Shown here piece by piece: positions 61,366-64,000 of a stretch of DNA of 64,000 bases. The stretch is from the NCBI RefSeq assembly GCF_041146395.1, contig NW_027182875.1, positions 328,501 through 392,500 on the forward strand, read 5' to 3'. Position 1 is the first letter of the stretch; every line of letters begins with the position of its first letter. Both the position numbers and the translations under genes were made by a program. The notes under the pieces were generated by a model that made no database searches, was not told the origin of the DNA, and saw only the letters and a program-made list of their open reading frames with translations. Origin of the DNA: Eulemur rufifrons. Lineage: Eukaryota > Chordata > Mammalia > Primates > Lemuridae.

Positions 61366-62427
61366 CTGAATGAATCCTTAAGATCCCTTCTTTCAGCTTT
61401 AGTCTGGATAGGGGCACACTGTGAGTGCCAGGTAAGCTGCCTCCTCTGTCACTAGGGGGAGCCCTTCACATATTGTTCAGGATTTTGCTAGCTCCGCTGG
61501 GGGGGCTGCCCCTCTTCCTCTCCCGAGGTGGCTTCTGTCTCTCTCTGTGAGAAAGACAGTGGATAGGGAGAGTGGAGCGGTGCCCTCATTCGCCCAACGC
61601 CCCAGCCACTGCAGTTCCCGCGGGCGATGGTCTGCCCCACCCCAATGTCTGCAAGGTCCACGCTCTACCCTCTCGTGACTGGGGAACCACTCAGTGTTCA
61701 CACAAAGGTGGAGCTCCTAGTCAGGGTCCGTGGACTAGGGAAGGGAGCCGCCCAGGGAGCCGCCCGGTACCCAATCGCTCCTCAGCGTTTAGGCTGTGGA
61801 CCCCGACAATGGCGGCCGCCCGTCTGCAGATCACTGTCACTGGGGTTGAATGCTCAGGGACCGGCAGAGGCCAGAGGAGCCGGGGACCGGGAGAATCCAG
61901 CCGCCCACCTATACGAGGCAGTTTGGCATCTGCTAGAGCCGGGACCAAAGCAGCCTCACCGCCCGCGTATAGGAGACAGTTGCTAGGTGCGTCAGCTGCG
62001 CACAGCACTCCAGGGTCCAAAATGCCTCCTGCCAATGTCTCCTCTCTGCAGAGCCCCACATCTCCCGTGGCGATTCTGCACCGACTTCAGGCAGATCCTC
62101 AATTGAGTGGGTGTGGAGGTCAGAGGGGGAACAAGATGCTTTCCTGTGGGGCTGAACCCACCCCACTCTCTGGTGAGGTGGGTACAGCTGTCCCGTGCTC
62201 CCTTCTCTATTGGCCATCCCGCACTCTCCAGATTTTGGTGATTTATTTCCCTAATCACCTCAGTCTTTTCTTGCTCTCTCTCTCTGTCCCACGCTGATTC
62301 TCCATGGATTCACACCACCGTTCTTGTGGGGAAGTGAACCTCTAGGGTTGTGGGCAGTGGGAGACCCATGCCTTCCACTCCAGGAGCACGAATCCAGGAG
62401 GTCACCACCATTCCACCATCATTGAGA
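61366..62427 (-). promoter_or_regulatory. L1 5' untranslated region / internal promoter region
   Basis: This GC- and CpG-rich segment of about 1.06 kb precedes ORF1, richest at 61,480-62,200. Mammalian L1 5' UTRs carry the RNA polymerase II promoter in this position; I infer the role from position and composition. A good YY1-type match (ACAATGGCGGC, 61,806-61,816, + strand) lies within it. An antisense open frame on the + strand spans 61,572-62,297 but begins at GTG rather than ATG. The outer boundary is set by the target-site duplication. Confidence 0.82.
61806..61816 (+). promoter_or_regulatory. YY1-like site in the L1 5' UTR
   Basis: ACAATGGCGGC closely matches the YY1 consensus (AANATGGCGGC). 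It lies mid-UTR and antisense to the L1. Human L1 has a YY1 site near its 5' end, so the position here is different. Motif match only. Confidence 0.4.
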
Positions 62428-62445
62428 ATGAATCAAAGGAGTCTT
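62428..62445. repeat. L1 target-site duplication, right copy
   Basis: ATGAATCAAAGGAGTCTT is followed directly by AAAGGAACGGGCTG, restoring the Sat-547 monomer. It pairs with 56,104-56,121. Confidence 0.83.
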
Positions 62446-64000
62446 AAAGGAACGGGCTGAAAAGTGCGGATCCTGTTTCAGTCTAAGTCTGAAACAGGAT
62501 CCGCACTTTTCACCTGCCACACACATGCCCACTTCTCCTCTCTGGGCATAATAAAAACAAACCACTGGACTGACAGAGGGCTTGCCCCCCCACACACACC
62601 ACACGACCCCACACAAAAACGTCCCCTCCAGTGACTCATTCTTATGCTAACTGGCAAACGGTGCTATGCCTTTTAAAATAATGGAAAAAGGATGGTGGAA
62701 TGATACTTGAAAGACTGGTTTTATTCCACGCTCCCGTACCAAGTATCGGCAACACCAAGTGAGCTAGGCCTCAGCATAGTTTTTTCCCTGGCAGCCATCT
62801 TGGGATTAAGGAGGCAGAGAAGTACCTTGTCACAATTATGGTGAAAGGTGCTGCAAAAACTGGCAAATAATTCTCCACGTAGTGGTTATTTCAAAAGCTC
62901 TATGGCATACTTCTTGGAACCAGCTAGTTACCTGGGGCCACGCATAGAGGGTTATAGAGAACCATGGTGGATTCACGGAAGAAGAGTCAAATGATTCTTA
63001 AAGGAACGGGCAGAAAATGTGGATCCTGTTTCAGTCTAAGACTAAAACAGGATCCGCACTTTTCACCTGCTGCACACATGCCAACTTCTCCTCTCTGAGG
63101 ATTAGAAAAAAAAACACTGGACTGGCAGAGCGCCTGCCCCCTCACACACCACCTGACCCCACACAACAACGTGCCCTCCAGCAACTCATTTGCTAACTGG
63201 CAAAAGGTGCTCTGCCTTTTAAAACAATGGAAAAAGGTTGGTGGAACGATACTTAAAAGACTGGCTTCTTGCCAGGCTCCAGTACCAAGTATAGGCAATA
63301 CCAAGTGAGGTAGGCCTCAGCATGGTTTTGTCCATGGCAGCCAGCTTGGTTTAAGGAGGCAGAGACGAACCTTGTCACAATTATGGTGAAAGGTGCTGCA
63401 AAAACTGGCAAATAATTCTCCACGTAGTGGTTATTTCAAAAGCTCTGCAGCATAATTCTTGGAAGTATCCAGTTAAAGGGTCCCACGCATTGAGGGGTCC
63501 AGAGAACCATGGTAGATTGCCAGGTGATGAATCAAAGGATTCTTAAAGAAACGGGCTGAAAACTGCTGATCCTCTTTCACCCTAAGACTGAAAGAAGATC
63601 AGCACTTTTCACCTGCCACACACATGCCCACTTCTCCTCTCTGGGCCTAATAAAAACAAACCGCCAGACTGAAAGATGCCCTGACCCACAAACACCACCT
63701 GACCCCACAAAAAAAGTCCCTTCCAGCGACTCATTCTTATGCTAACTGCCAAAAGGTGCTCTGCCATTTAAAATAGTGGAGAAAGGATCATGGAATGATA
63801 CTTAAAAAACTGGCTTCTTGCCAGGGTCCAGTACCAAGTATTGGCAACACCAAGTGAGCTATGCCTCAGCATAGTGTTTTCCATGGCAGCCATCTTGTGT
63901 TTAAGGATGCAGAGGCGAATCTTAACACAATTATTGTGAAAGGTGCTGCAAAAACTGGCAAATAATTCTCACCGTAGTAGTTATTTCAAAAGCTCTGCGG
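62446..64000 (+). repeat. Sat-547 array, older flank continuing after the L1
   Basis: Nearly three monomers of the older consensus (GGCAGCCATCTTGGGATTAA, GTGCTGCAAAAACTGGCAAA, TCCAGTGACTCATTCTTATG, GCTCTGCCTTTTAAAACAAT) follow, in the same orientation and register as before the L1. Each carries a version of the 53-nt palindrome. The array runs off the right edge of the window. No gene is seen. Confidence 0.9.
62459..62511. repeat. 53-nt palindrome, perfect 23-nt arms
   Basis: GTGCGGATCCTGTTTCAG pairs exactly with CTGAAACAGGATCCGCAC around a 7-nt loop (TCTAAGT), and the arms extend outward through GAAAA and TTTTC. It lies immediately after the L1 insertion. In most core monomers the same position retains only GCGGATCCTGTTT against AAACAGAATCCGC, or less. 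Confidence 0.88.

Larger units (their letters stand above)
56122..62427 (-). mobile_element. LINE-1 retrotransposon, structurally full length
   Basis: This is an element of about 6.3 kb on the minus strand, complete from a GC-rich 5' UTR (right) through ORF1 and ORF2 to a 3' UTR and an A-rich tail, which reads as T(5)(GTTT)n at 56,122-56,145. An 18-bp target-site duplication flanks it. The element splits a Sat-547 monomer at the same site as the Alu at 49.2 kb. ORF1 is uninterrupted, while ORF2 carries multiple stops and frameshifts, so it is not autonomously active. The target-site copies differ at 2 of 18 positions, and together with the ORF2 lesions this suggests a moderately old insertion. 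Confidence 0.96.

Noticed and set aside
1..64000. Alpha satellite (171-bp) identity for either array
   Set aside because: The monomer lengths (about 95 and about 547) and sequences do not fit alphoid DNA.
1..64000. CRISPR array or prokaryotic mobile island
   Set aside because: Repeats are contiguous, without unique spacers. Alu and L1 show a primate nuclear genome.
23158..64000. Sat-547 monomer as a solo LTR because of its AATAAA (GGGATAATAAAAAC)
   Set aside because: No TG...CA ends, primer-binding site or internal retroviral sequence was seen, and the monomers abut head to tail. A library search with the older consensus would be decisive.

Overview
This window is a gene-poor block of primate heterochromatin. 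It holds three unrelated tandem-repeat domains and two retrotransposon insertions. No cellular protein-coding gene, tRNA or rRNA could be supported. The Alu at 49.2-49.6 kb has strepsirrhine (lemur/loris-type) features: an extended AT-rich linker before the second half and the 'CCCAGAGTGCTAGGATTACA' variant. The window is therefore most likely from a lemur-like primate, in a subtelomeric or pericentromeric region.

Layout. (1) 1-15,468: a satellite with a monomer of about 95 bp (here Sat-95). It runs forward from 1 to 7,979 and reverse-complemented from 7,980 to 15,468. Bases 1-4,535 pair with 9,034-13,572 as long, highly similar inverted arms. The forward part also shows a higher-order period of about 2.6-2.7 kb. 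(2) 15,469-22,900: degenerate interstitial telomeric repeat, with TTAGGG on the + strand, punctuated by eight copies of a non-telomeric cassette of about 200 bp and reshuffled by internal duplications of about 3.5-4 kb. (3) 22,880-23,185: a hybrid junction in which TTAGGG tracts and fragments of the next satellite alternate. (4) 23,158-56,103 and 62,446-64,000: a second satellite with a monomer of about 547 bp (Sat-547). It is homogenised into higher-order units of 4, 7 and 15 monomers in the left and centre. From about 50.6 kb rightward it becomes more diverged and apparently older in form. The older monomers carry a nearly perfect 53-nt palindrome and a YY1-like core that most central monomers have lost.

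Mobile elements. A minus-strand Alu (49,227-49,568) and a minus-strand, structurally full-length L1 (56,122-62,427) both interrupt Sat-547 at the same monomer position, an L1-endonuclease-like site (GGATTCTT|AAAGG). The L1 has an uninterrupted ORF1 of 334 codons. Its ORF2 is broken by at least seven lesions, so it cannot act autonomously.

The parts work together only as repeat evolution: unequal exchange and conversion homogenise the satellite cores, array edges decay, and retrotransposons land in the decaying flank. The most noteworthy signals are the TTAGGG/Sat-547 hybrid junction, the Sat-95 inverted arms, the cassette-bearing telomeric array, the Sat-547 palindrome and the shared insertion site. 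Repeat names are mine; no database was consulted.
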